Assembly (NCBI GenBank): GCA_964633205.1
Contig: CAZWFN010000037.1
Span: 1-46,409, forward strand
Source: CAYVQE01 sp964633205
GTDB lineage: Bacteria; Myxococcota; B64-G9
DNA: 46,409 nucleotides
Reading direction: 5' to 3'
How positions within the stretch are numbered: position 1 is the stretch's first letter; each line of letters opens with the position of its first letter. Both the position numbers and the translations under genes were made by a program. Below, piece by piece: positions 23,568 through 31,078 of the stretch. The notes beneath the pieces are model-generated. The model was not told the origin of the DNA and did no database searches. It was given only the letters and a program-made list of their open reading frames with translations.

Positions 23568-24584
23568 ATGACCGAAGCCAGCTCCCAGATCGCCGCGCAG
23601 CAACGCGCGCCGCTGCGCCGGGCCTACGCCCTGCTCGGCTCCGCCATCGATCGGGTGGAGCAGCGCTTGAGCGAAACCTATCGCTCGACGGTGTCGCTGA
23701 TCCCGGAGGTGTCCGGACACCTGATCGCATCGGGCGGAAAGCGAATCCGGCCGGTGATGCTGTTGCTCAGCGCCCAGGCGGCCGGGGCCCGGCCGGCGAG
23801 CGGCTTGGATCTGGCTGTCGCCGCCGAGCTGCTGCACACCGCCACCCTGCTGCACGACGATGTGGTCGATCGCGGCGAGCTGCGCCGCGGCGTCGCCTCG
23901 GCCCCCCAGGTCTTCGGCAACTCGGCCAGCGTGCTGGTCGGCGACTTTCTGCTGTCGCGGGCGCTGGGCCTGGTGGTGGCGCACGGCGACGCGGCCCTGC
24001 TGCAGCGCTTCAGCGCCATGCTGGCCGACATGGCCGAGGGGGAGATCCTGCAGCTGCTGCGCTCGGGGCAGCTCGACGTATCGTTGCCCGAGTATGTGGC
24101 CATCATCTCGGGCAAGACCGCCGGCCTGTTCTCCTGGTGCTGCCGCGCCGGCGCCAGTCTGGCGGGGGAAGACGCCGCGGCCATCGAGGGCGCCGGCCGT
24201 TTCGGCCAGGCCTTCGGCATGGCGTTCCAGGTGACCGATGACATCCTCGACTACACCGCCGCGCCCGAACAAAGCGGCAAGGACCTGGCCAACGATCTAC
24301 TCCAGGGCAAGGCCACCCTGCCCCTGCTGCTGGCCTGCATCGAGGACGCTGATCTGAGGCGACTGGTCCAGCAGACCGCCCGCTCGGAACCACCCCCCGA
24401 AGAGAGCTGCCGCCGCATCGTGCGGCGGGTGCTGGCCAGCCCGTCGTTGACCAGCGCGCTGGCCGAGGCCCGCGGCTATGCCGACGAGGCCGGCGACGCG
24501 CTGGCCGATTTCGCCGGCGGCGAAGCCCGCCGGGTGCTGCAGGCGCTGGTCGACTTCGTCATCGAGCGGGTCCGCCTGCCCTGA
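23568..24584 (+). CDS. Trans-polyprenyl diphosphate synthase
   Basis: The 338-residue enzyme extends farnesyl or geranylgeranyl diphosphate with isopentenyl diphosphate to make the side chain of respiratory quinones. It has the isopentenyl-binding GGKRIRP (56-62), the first Asp-rich motif HDDVVD (96-101) and the second TDDILD (223-228). GEILQLLRSGQ and SGKTAGLFSW segments lie between them. Small residues upstream of the first Asp-rich motif (LLHTATL) fit a long-chain product, octaprenyl or longer. An in-frame ATG at 23517 would add 17 residues, but the promoter boxes argue against it. Other quinone genes are absent from the window. Confidence 0.92.
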   Translation: MTEASSQIAAQQRAPLRRAYALLGSAIDRVEQRLSETYRSTVSLIPEVSGHLIASGGKRIRPVMLLLSAQAAGARPASGLDLAVAAELLHTATLLHDDVVDRGELRRGVASAPQVFGNSASVLVGDFLLSRALGLVVAHGDAALLQRFSAMLADMAEGEILQLLRSGQLDVSLPEYVAIISGKTAGLFSWCCRAGASLAGEDAAAIEGAGRFGQAFGMAFQVTDDILDYTAAPEQSGKDLANDLLQGKATLPLLLACIEDADLRRLVQQTARSEPPPEESCRRIVRRVLASPSLTSALAEARGYADEAGDALADFAGGEARRVLQALVDFVIERVRLP

Positions 24585-24599
24585 AACACCCAGCCCGCA

Positions 24600-27281
24600 C
24601 TACCGATGGCGCCGGCGGCCGTCCGCCACCGGGATGAAGTGCCGCTCGGCGCCCAGCGCGCCGTCGGCGGCATGGGCCCAGGCATCCAGCCGCCAGCGCG
24701 CCACGCCCGGCTCCAGCCGCAGCTCCAGCTCGACCCAGCCCTCGGCGTCGGTCACCAGTGCCGGGGCGAACAGCAGCGTGCGGCCGGCGACCGCGGCCGG
24801 CGGCCGGGGCTCGGCCGCTGCGGTCCGGTGGCCATCCGGGGCGACGCCGGTGCTCACAGCGGCCGCGACCGGCTGCCGATCATCTTCGGGCCCGAGCGGA
24901 TCGAGCGCTTCGATCCCCAGCCAGCGCGCCAGCTCGCGCAGCCCGCCGTCGGCCCACGGGGCCCAGACCACGTCGTCGGCCGTGTCCGGCCGGCCATCCG
25001 GGCCACTGGAGACCACCTCGTAGTGGCGCAGCCGCGGCTCCACCGGGGTCAAGCGCCGCGGCCCTTCGCGCCGGCGCACCCGCAACCGCCGCCCCCAGGG
25101 ATCGCGCAGGTCCGCGGCCGTCAGCCAGCCGCGCTGGATCAGACGGGCCAGCACGTCCGGCGGCAGGCGAAAATCCCCGCTGTCCGCATCGCGGGCGGAC
25201 AGCCGATACCAGCGCTGGCTCTCGCGGCCGTAGCGGGCCAGCGCCCGAAAGACGGCAGCCACCCGCTCGTCCCAGGCCTGGGCCAAAAAATCGCGGGTGC
25301 GGAAACCGGGCCGCTGCTGCAGCGCCTCCCAGTTCAGCCCGGCGCCGGTCTGGTCGCGCACCAGCTCGGGCGAACGCGCGACCAGCTGGCCATAGGCGCG
25401 CTCGAGCCGTTCGGCCAGCGCCGCCGGGCTCGGCGCCGCATCGGCCCCGGCCACCGCGGCGGCCAGCTCGTTGCGCAGCCGCCACAACCGGCGCAGCTCC
25501 TGCCCGGCCAAAAAACGCGCCGCTGCCAGCTCGGGCCACAGCTCCGCCACCGTGGCCATGGTATAGGGCTGGCCCAGCGGATCGCGGCTCTGCTCCTCGG
25601 TGAGCAGGCCGGCCTCGACCAGCCGCTCGATCGTGTGCGGCGGGTAACGCCAGCCGGCGCCGGTCCGCTCGCCCAGCCGGTAGTCGCGGCCGTAGCGCTG
25701 CAGCGCCCGCTGCAGGGCCGGCCGATCCGCCTCGGCCCGGCGCCGCCGCGCCGCCACCGGATTGGCCCACGGGCGGCAGGCGGTCGGTGCTGCGGCCCGC
25801 GCGGGCCCAGCGGCCAGCCGCTGGACCGACGCCGGGATCGGCCCACCGCCGAGCAAGGCGGCCCGATCGGCGGCCGGCGCAGCGGCGAGCGCCGCGGCCA
25901 AGCCGGGGCCGAGCAGCGCCCGCAGCTGATCCCGCAGCGGCGCTCGGCCGCTGGCAGCCGCCTCCACCACCGCCACGGTCAAGGTGGCTCGCCGCGGCCG
26001 GCCTCGATCATCGGTGGCCCGCAGCCGGATGCGGGCCGGCTGGCCGGGTTCGTAGCGCACCCGGTCGCGAGCGACCACCAGCTGCAGGCCGCGCGCCGGC
26101 AGCACCCGGATGCGGCCTTCGGCCCGCTCCAGCCGCCCGTCGCCACGGATCCGATAGGCGCACAGGTCCACCGGACCCACCAGCTCCGGGCCCAGGACCA
26201 GCTCGAACCCGGCCACACCGTCCGCCGGCGCCGCGCTCAGCGACCGCACCGTACGGCCATCGACCAGCGCATCGACGAAACAGCAGCCGCCGGCCGCCGG
26301 AGTCTGCACCTCCAGCCGGGCGCTGTCGCCCGCGCGGTAGAGCCGGGCGTCGGACCGCAGCCGCATGCCGGTCGAGGTCCCGGCCAGCGGTGCCGCGGTG
26401 GCCGAGTCGAGCGGCACGCCGTCTCCGGCCGCGCCCCGCGGCACCGGCCGTTGCCGGCCGGGGCGAGCCGGTGCTTGCCCGCCGGCCGGCCATGCCTCGG
26501 ACGCGAGCTCCGGAGGCGCGGCCCCGGGGCCCGGCAAGCGCAAGCGGCGGCTCACCGGAGCGAAGCGACCGGCGCTTCCGCTGGCCCGCACCCGCCAGGT
26601 CCCGGCCGGCCCCTGCGCATCGAGCGCAAAGGCCGCGGCGACCGTGCCGCGGTCTCCGCTGGTCAGCACCCGCGTGGTGCGAATGCGGCCCGTCGGACCG
26701 AGCAGCTCGAGCAGCAGCCGCTCGCCGGCCAGCGGGCGCAGGTCACCGCGGCCGGCGGCCAGCGCCCGCAGCTGCACCGTCGCGCCCGGCCGGTAGGCGC
26801 TCTTGTCGGTGACCAGCTGCAGCCACCCGCGCCGGGCCAGCTGCACCTCGCGCTCCAGCACGCCCGCCCCCAGCGCAGACCGCACCTGCAGCTGCAGCCG
26901 GTAGGTCCCCGCCGGCCAGTCGGGGGCGCGGAAGGACAGCGCCAGCCGGCCCAGCAGATCGGCCCGGCCGGCGGCCAGCGGCAAGCGCTGCCGGTCGGGC
27001 CCGCTCAGCGACAGCTCCACCCGGGCCAGCGGCACCGGCCAGGTGTCGTTCAGCGCCCGGGCCGCACGCACCACCACCCGCACCACCCCCGGCCGGCCGG
27101 GCACCAGCGACGGCCCGCAGACGGCATGGATGTCGAGGGCGTGGAAGTCGGCCGGCGACAGCCGGGCCGCGGAGCCGGCCGCCGGCGGCGCTGCCAGCGC
27201 CACCAGCAAGGGCCAGAGCGGACCGAGCCGCGTCCGCGGCCGGCCGGGCTCAGGGCAAGCGCTTGACCACGAAAAAGCCAT
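24600..27281 (-). CDS. Alpha-2-macroglobulin-like protein lacking thioester domain, with GspG-like insertion
   Basis: The 893-residue exported protein has an N-terminal signal (about 18-38). An MG2-type domain follows (about 150-250; VTDKSAYRPGATVQLRA), then further macroglobulin-like strands (about 305-443; YEPGQPARIRLRATDDRGRP). A helical insertion spans about 495-790. The end is an A2M-core segment (833-880; FAPALVTDAEGWVELEL, then WAHAADGALG). True bacterial A2Ms continue for 700 or more residues with a CxEQ thioester and complement-like domain; this one stops there. The insertion contains two units ending DPLGQPY and DPWGRRLRV and an SSGPDGRPDTADD motif, like type II pseudopilin GspG. 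I chose the ATG at 27281, overlapping the upstream gene by 32 bp; this start is uncertain. Confidence 0.72.
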   Translation of the reverse strand: MAFSWSSACPEPGRPRTRLGPLWPLLVALAAPPAAGSAARLSPADFHALDIHAVCGPSLVPGRPGVVRVVVRAARALNDTWPVPLARVELSLSGPDRQRLPLAAGRADLLGRLALSFRAPDWPAGTYRLQLQVRSALGAGVLEREVQLARRGWLQLVTDKSAYRPGATVQLRALAAGRGDLRPLAGERLLLELLGPTGRIRTTRVLTSGDRGTVAAAFALDAQGPAGTWRVRASGSAGRFAPVSRRLRLPGPGAAPPELASEAWPAGGQAPARPGRQRPVPRGAAGDGVPLDSATAAPLAGTSTGMRLRSDARLYRAGDSARLEVQTPAAGGCCFVDALVDGRTVRSLSAAPADGVAGFELVLGPELVGPVDLCAYRIRGDGRLERAEGRIRVLPARGLQLVVARDRVRYEPGQPARIRLRATDDRGRPRRATLTVAVVEAAASGRAPLRDQLRALLGPGLAAALAAAPAADRAALLGGGPIPASVQRLAAGPARAAAPTACRPWANPVAARRRRAEADRPALQRALQRYGRDYRLGERTGAGWRYPPHTIERLVEAGLLTEEQSRDPLGQPYTMATVAELWPELAAARFLAGQELRRLWRLRNELAAAVAGADAAPSPAALAERLERAYGQLVARSPELVRDQTGAGLNWEALQQRPGFRTRDFLAQAWDERVAAVFRALARYGRESQRWYRLSARDADSGDFRLPPDVLARLIQRGWLTAADLRDPWGRRLRVRRREGPRRLTPVEPRLRHYEVVSSGPDGRPDTADDVVWAPWADGGLRELARWLGIEALDPLGPEDDRQPVAAAVSTGVAPDGHRTAAAEPRPPAAVAGRTLLFAPALVTDAEGWVELELRLEPGVARWRLDAWAHAADGALGAERHFIPVADGRRRHR

Positions 27282-28383
27282 GGCCCGACTCGATGACTCC
27301 GGAGACGGCCCCCGGCTCGAGCGCGAAGGCCGCGCGCTCGACCGGCAGCGGCAGCTCGCCGCGGCCGATCCAGCCCAACCGCTCACCCGGTCTGTCGGCG
27401 CGCGGGAAGGCGGTGCGCACCGCCTCGGCGTAGAAGTCGGCCCCCGGCTCGGTCACCCGGCGCCAGAACACGTCCGCCCGCTGCAGGGCCTGGGCGCGGG
27501 TCGGCACGTCGGCCGGCCGATCGAGCAGGTCATCGGGGGCGAAGGCGAAGTGGGCCAGGCGCAGCTCGACCCTCCGCAGCGGCCAGCGCTTGACCAGATG
27601 GAAGCCGGTCGGGGTCTCGATCACCTCGCTCAGGCCACCGGTGGGCAGCGACCAGACGATCTGCTCGAACTCCGGATGCTGCTCGCCCTTGGTGAAGATG
27701 GGCAAAAAGCCTCCGCTGGGGTAGGCGGGGTGGTCCGAATGCGCGCGGGCCAGCTCGGTGAACGAAGCGCCGGCCAGCAGCCGCCGGCGCAGTTCGGCGG
27801 CCAGCTCGGCCGCGGCGGCGCGGGAGCGGGAGCGGCGCGGGGTGTACTTCTTGGCCCCGTCGTAGGCGATGACGATCTCTGAGGCCTGGGCCTGGGTGGG
27901 CGCGTGCCGCCAGACCACGTGCCAGCCGGCGGGAGTGTGCAGCGGCTCGCTGACCTGGCCGCGCTGCAGGCCGAAGGCCGCCGCCTCCAGATCGGGATGC
28001 AGTTGACCCGGCACCACCACCCCCAGATCGCCGTCGCCGCCGCTGGTGTCGGGATCATCCGAGAAGCGCCGGGCCAGCTCGGCCGGTCGCTGAGCGCGAC
28101 AGCGGGCCAGCGCCGCCAAGCGCTCGGCCCGTTGCCGGGCCTGGTCCGCGGTCCAACGCGGGCGCACCCCGGGTTGATGCACCCCCTTGTAGGCCACCAG
28201 CAGGTGGCCGAGCCCGACCGCAGCCGGTTTTTCGGCCGGCGGCCGCGGTTGGCGCGTGGGATCGGGCGCGCAATCGGCCAGCGGCGGCAGATCGTCGAGC
28301 GGACCCGGCTCCGGCGGCGGACAGCCGGACAGCCCACCAGCCAGCAGGATCACACCGATTGAGCGCCATGCCCGAGCCCACAT
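27250..28383 (-). CDS. Lipoprotein with three tandem parvulin-type PPIase domains
   Basis: The 377-residue lipoprotein (LSGC, Cys21) holds three successive PpiC/rotamase-like repeats. The first is at about 55-160 (GHLLVAYKG ... SDDPDTSGGDGDLG ... AGWHVVWR). The second is at 167-266 (SEIVIAYDG ... HSDHPAYPSGGFLP ... GFHLVKR). The third is at 272-375 (LRLAHFAF ... RLGWIGRGELP ... GFFVVKR). Parvulins isomerise prolyl bonds during folding of exported proteins. SurA has two such domains and PrsA one, so three in one lipoprotein is unusual. Repeat 3 has lost much of the SDxxS signature and may be structural. It is directly upstream of, and overlaps, the A2M-like gene, suggesting a dedicated chaperone-client pair. 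Confidence 0.85.
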   Translation of the reverse strand: MWARAWRSIGVILLAGGLSGCPPPEPGPLDDLPPLADCAPDPTRQPRPPAEKPAAVGLGHLLVAYKGVHQPGVRPRWTADQARQRAERLAALARCRAQRPAELARRFSDDPDTSGGDGDLGVVVPGQLHPDLEAAAFGLQRGQVSEPLHTPAGWHVVWRHAPTQAQASEIVIAYDGAKKYTPRRSRSRAAAAELAAELRRRLLAGASFTELARAHSDHPAYPSGGFLPIFTKGEQHPEFEQIVWSLPTGGLSEVIETPTGFHLVKRWPLRRVELRLAHFAFAPDDLLDRPADVPTRAQALQRADVFWRRVTEPGADFYAEAVRTAFPRADRPGERLGWIGRGELPLPVERAAFALEPGAVSGVIESGHGFFVVKRLP

Positions 28384-28389
28384 GCATCG

Positions 28390-28419
28390 AGATTAGCACA
28401 GCCAGCCCGGCCGCTACAA
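28390..28419 (-). promoter_or_regulatory. Candidate promoter, possibly leaderless
   Basis: On the minus strand, TTGTAG (28414-28419), an 18-bp spacer and TAATCT (28390-28395) end six bases before the ATG at 28383 of the triple-parvulin gene. No Shine-Dalgarno sequence is present, so a leaderless transcript is plausible. Box scores are modest. Confidence 0.28.
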
Positions 28420-28652
28420 TCGACAATAAGGACCCGCGCGATCGCGGCGCAGCGTGGCCTGCGCGCACACCGCTGGATTCCATTTTGGCATCTCGGCGCC
28501 AGTCCGGCACCCCGGCAGCCACCTCGATCCGAGCCCACGAAGCGAACAATCCATCGAATCCGAGCACCTGGTCCGTCCACTGATCCATGGCATACCGGTT
28601 GCTTGGGCTCGATGGTACGGAGCGAGAAGGCGAGCGATTTGCGAGGTGAGCC

Positions 28653-29291
28653 ATGCGCAGACACCGATTCCTGATCGCGGCCGGGCTGGGCCTCGGCTTG
28701 TGGCTGCCGACGGCGGCCACGGCCGGCGGCACCCATTTCCTGGCCGAGCCCTACAGCGGCATCATGATCAACCAGGGCTTCTCCGCCGAGCGGGCCGTGG
28801 GCCTCGAGGCGGGCGCGACCCTGGCCGTGGGGGGCAAGTTCAAGGGCTTCCCGCCGCGCTTCTACCTGTATTTCAAGGCCTCGCACGCCCGTTTCGGCTC
28901 CGAGTCGCTGGAGCTGGTCCAGCGCGGCAGCCAGGCCTGTGTGGAGCGGTCCTATACCCGGGTGGTGGGCGGCCTGCGCGGGGTGATCCCGCTGTTCTGG
29001 TACCTGCGGCTCAACCTCGAGATCGGCGCCGGCAGCCTGTTCACCGCCAACCGCTACCAGGAGAGCGACATGCGGGCGGTCAGCTACGACGAGAACCTGA
29101 CGGTGATGGAGTTCGGCGCCGGGCTGAACCTGCGGCTGTATCGCTGGTTGTCGATCGGGCTGATGTACGACTACACCGCGGTGATCGAGTCCGAGCACGG
29201 TGACATGATCGCCACCATGCTGGGCGAGGACGACCGGGGCAGCGAGCTGGGCTGGTCGCACCTGACGGCCACCCTGGGGCTGCACTTCTAG
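28653..29291 (+). CDS. Outer-membrane beta-barrel-type protein
   Basis: The 212-residue product has a signal peptide cleaved after TATAG (about residue 25). The body is made of alternating amphipathic strands with tight Gly/Asp turns (GLEAGATLAVGGKF, RFYLYFKASHARFG, LRLNLEIGAGSLF, LRLYRWLSIGLMYDYTAVI). It ends with TATLGLHF, where a C-terminal phenylalanine is the classic BAM recognition signal. This fits an 8-stranded OmpA/OmpW-like barrel without a recognisable family signature. GCGAGGTGAG precedes the ATG. It is followed 28 bp later by the Gly/Cys-rich protein on the same strand. Confidence 0.68.
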   Translation: MRRHRFLIAAGLGLGLWLPTAATAGGTHFLAEPYSGIMINQGFSAERAVGLEAGATLAVGGKFKGFPPRFYLYFKASHARFGSESLELVQRGSQACVERSYTRVVGGLRGVIPLFWYLRLNLEIGAGSLFTANRYQESDMRAVSYDENLTVMEFGAGLNLRLYRWLSIGLMYDYTAVIESEHGDMIATMLGEDDRGSELGWSHLTATLGLHF

Positions 29292-29319
29292 CGCCGCCCA
29301 GCGGCGGGACGGAACAACC

Positions 29320-30279
29320 ATGGGACCCTTGTGCACCCCCCGTTGCTGTGCCTGGCTGGCCGTGGTGTTGCTGGGCCTGGCGGCGCCGGCGGTCCGGGCC
29401 GGGATCGACAGCCCGGCCTGGGCCGGCTTCGACTTCGGCGCCGACGAGCGGCAGCGCCATCCGGACCTGGACCGGTTGCCGGCAGATCTGCCCTTGTACC
29501 CGACCGAGAGCCGGCAGGCCTTCGCCAGCAGCGACGCCTCGCGGTTCGGCGACCAGGGCGTGCTGCTGTGGGTCGAGTGGACCCTGATCGGCGACGAGCG
29601 CGGCGATCGCCACGCCGCGCTGTTCATCGACCTCGATCTGCGGCGGCTACCGGCCGCCGCGGACCGGTCGTTGCCGATCGCCGCGGTGGACATCGAATAC
29701 TTCGAGAAACGGGGCGACGAGCTCGTGTTCTACGGCCGGCCCATGGTGGCCGACATCTGGGTCAACGATCTGATCGACAGCAGCGACGACGAGGGTGCCA
29801 TCGAGATCGAGTTCGATCTGCTGCTGGCCGATCCGGCCGGAGAGTTTCCCGGCTGTCGCGTGCTGCTGCAGGGATTGCTGCTGACCGAGCCGTCGCCGGC
29901 CGAGCTGCGCGAACGCTACGGTCTGGGCAGCCCCAACGCGCCCGACAGCGAGTCGGATGTGGCCGTCGGTTGCAGCGGCGAGATCTACCTGGCCGACAGC
30001 TGCGGCGGCTGCGGCGGCAGCGATCCGGACGCCGAGGTCGCCGGCGGCGGTGGCTGCGAGGGCGACACCGGCGGCGGCAGCGGCGGCTGCGAGGGCGACA
30101 CCGGCGGCGGCTGCGACGGAGACGGCGGTGGCGGGGCCTGCAGCGACGCGGCCCGGGCCGCCGCGCATCGCGGCGGCCGTTCGGGCGGCGGCCTGCTGGC
30201 GGGCTTGCTGCGCTTTCTGCCCGAGCTGACCGGCCTGGCCTTTATCGGCTGGCTGCGCCGCCGGCGGCGCTACTGCTGA
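29320..30279 (+). CDS. Exported protein with Gly/Cys-rich region and C-terminal membrane/Arg anchor
   Basis: The 319-residue protein has a signal peptide (to about 28, ending AVRAG). A folded, beta-rich ectodomain follows (about 30-215), rich in acidic residues (WVNDLIDSSDDEGAIEIEFD). A low-complexity Gly/Cys/Asp tract (about 225-275) carries repeated GCEGDTGGG-type units and some ten cysteines. The C-terminus is a hydrophobic helix (about 292-312) and five arginines before Tyr-Cys. The tripartite end (Gly/Cys tract, helix, Arg cluster) resembles MYXO-CTERM or GlyGly-CTERM sorting signals, implying processing and surface anchoring. It overlaps the convergent DUF4178-like gene by 10 bp. The ectodomain's function is not recognised. 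Confidence 0.68.
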   Translation: MGPLCTPRCCAWLAVVLLGLAAPAVRAGIDSPAWAGFDFGADERQRHPDLDRLPADLPLYPTESRQAFASSDASRFGDQGVLLWVEWTLIGDERGDRHAALFIDLDLRRLPAAADRSLPIAAVDIEYFEKRGDELVFYGRPMVADIWVNDLIDSSDDEGAIEIEFDLLLADPAGEFPGCRVLLQGLLLTEPSPAELRERYGLGSPNAPDSESDVAVGCSGEIYLADSCGGCGGSDPDAEVAGGGGCEGDTGGGSGGCEGDTGGGCDGDGGGGACSDAARAAAHRGGRSGGGLLAGLLRFLPELTGLAFIGWLRRRRRYC

Positions 30280-30839
30280 TCGCGGTCTTCGAGGGCCCGC
30301 AGGCCCTCGACCGGAACCTCCTTGCCGCGCCACAGGCTGCGTTGCCCGCTGCGCGCTTCCAGCATCAACCATAGCGGGCCGGAGCAGCGGTAGCGGGCCA
30401 GCTCCAGCCCGTGCGCGGCCTGCCAGGGGCCGCCCTGGCGGGCACAGGCCCCCGACTGGCGCTCGATCTGCTCGGGAAAGCCGGGGGCCGCCGGCGCCGC
30501 CTCGCTGCCGGGGAAGTGCAGCGCCCACCGCCCGTCGCGCCCCAGCAGGCTGCGCGCCGCGCCCGCCTCGCCGCCCAGCACGCACCACAGCGCCGCACCC
30601 TCGTCGACGACCAAGGTCGCGACGGCCTCGACCGCATAGGTGCGGCCGAGCACGGAGAGCAGATCCCCGGGCTGCAGCTCGGTCGGCGAGCGCCGGCGCT
30701 GCACCGGCCGGCGGCGGGTCTCGCTGCGCACCTTGAAGCGCAGCAACAGCGCCAGGGTGATCAGGATGCCGAAGATCACCCCGAGCAGCAGCAGCAGCGG
30801 CAACAAGTTGCCGGCGGTCCTGGATAGGGCCTCTTCCAT
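30270..30839 (-). CDS. Single-pass membrane protein with DUF4178-like domain
   Basis: The 189-residue protein has one N-terminal membrane helix (about 12-34), a basic Arg-rich juxtamembrane stretch and a cytoplasmic beta-rich domain. That domain opens with LQPGDLLSVLGRTYAVEAVATL (written here in part: PTELQPGDLL), followed by WLMLEARSGQRSLWRG. The pattern of short paired strands after a PGDxL start matches DUF4178, a domain with no known biochemical activity that is often linked to membrane-protein or secretion genes. Neighbours do not clarify its role. It is convergent with the Gly/Cys-rich gene. Confidence 0.62.
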   Translation of the reverse strand: MEEALSRTAGNLLPLLLLLGVIFGILITLALLLRFKVRSETRRRPVQRRRSPTELQPGDLLSVLGRTYAVEAVATLVVDEGAALWCVLGGEAGAARSLLGRDGRWALHFPGSEAAPAAPGFPEQIERQSGACARQGGPWQAAHGLELARYRCSGPLWLMLEARSGQRSLWRGKEVPVEGLRALEDRDQQ

Positions 30840-31001
30840 CCGCTCACTCTAGCGCCGAAAAAAACGCGGCACAAGGCGTCTCCTCGGGTGTCGCTGGGGC
30901 TGATTCAAGAACCGCCAGCGCCTCGCTCCAGGAGGATCGAGCGCGCTTCCCAGCCATACGACAACGGCGCGCCGATCCGGTTCCCCAAGAGCATTAAATC
31001 T

Positions 31002-31030
31002 TTGCGTACCGCGGGCCTGTCGGCTAGACT
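31002..31030 (+). promoter_or_regulatory. Candidate promoter of the aconitase gene
   Basis: TTGCGT (31002-31007), a 17-bp spacer and TAGACT (31025-31030) lie 49 bp before the ATG, at the end of a relatively AT-rich patch. Spacing is ideal and the -10 matches four of six consensus bases. It is the only such pair I see in the 239-bp upstream gap. Confidence 0.4.
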
Positions 31031-31078
31031 GGCGGCGCAATCGAGCCGGCGGCGGGCGCCGGCGGGGGAGTTCGGGCC

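Noticed and set aside
30270..30279. The 10-bp convergent overlap of the Gly/Cys-rich and DUF4178-like genes as evidence of a frameshift
   Set aside because: Both ends are coherent (Arg cluster on one side, charged tail on the other), so a genuine short convergent overlap is the simpler reading.
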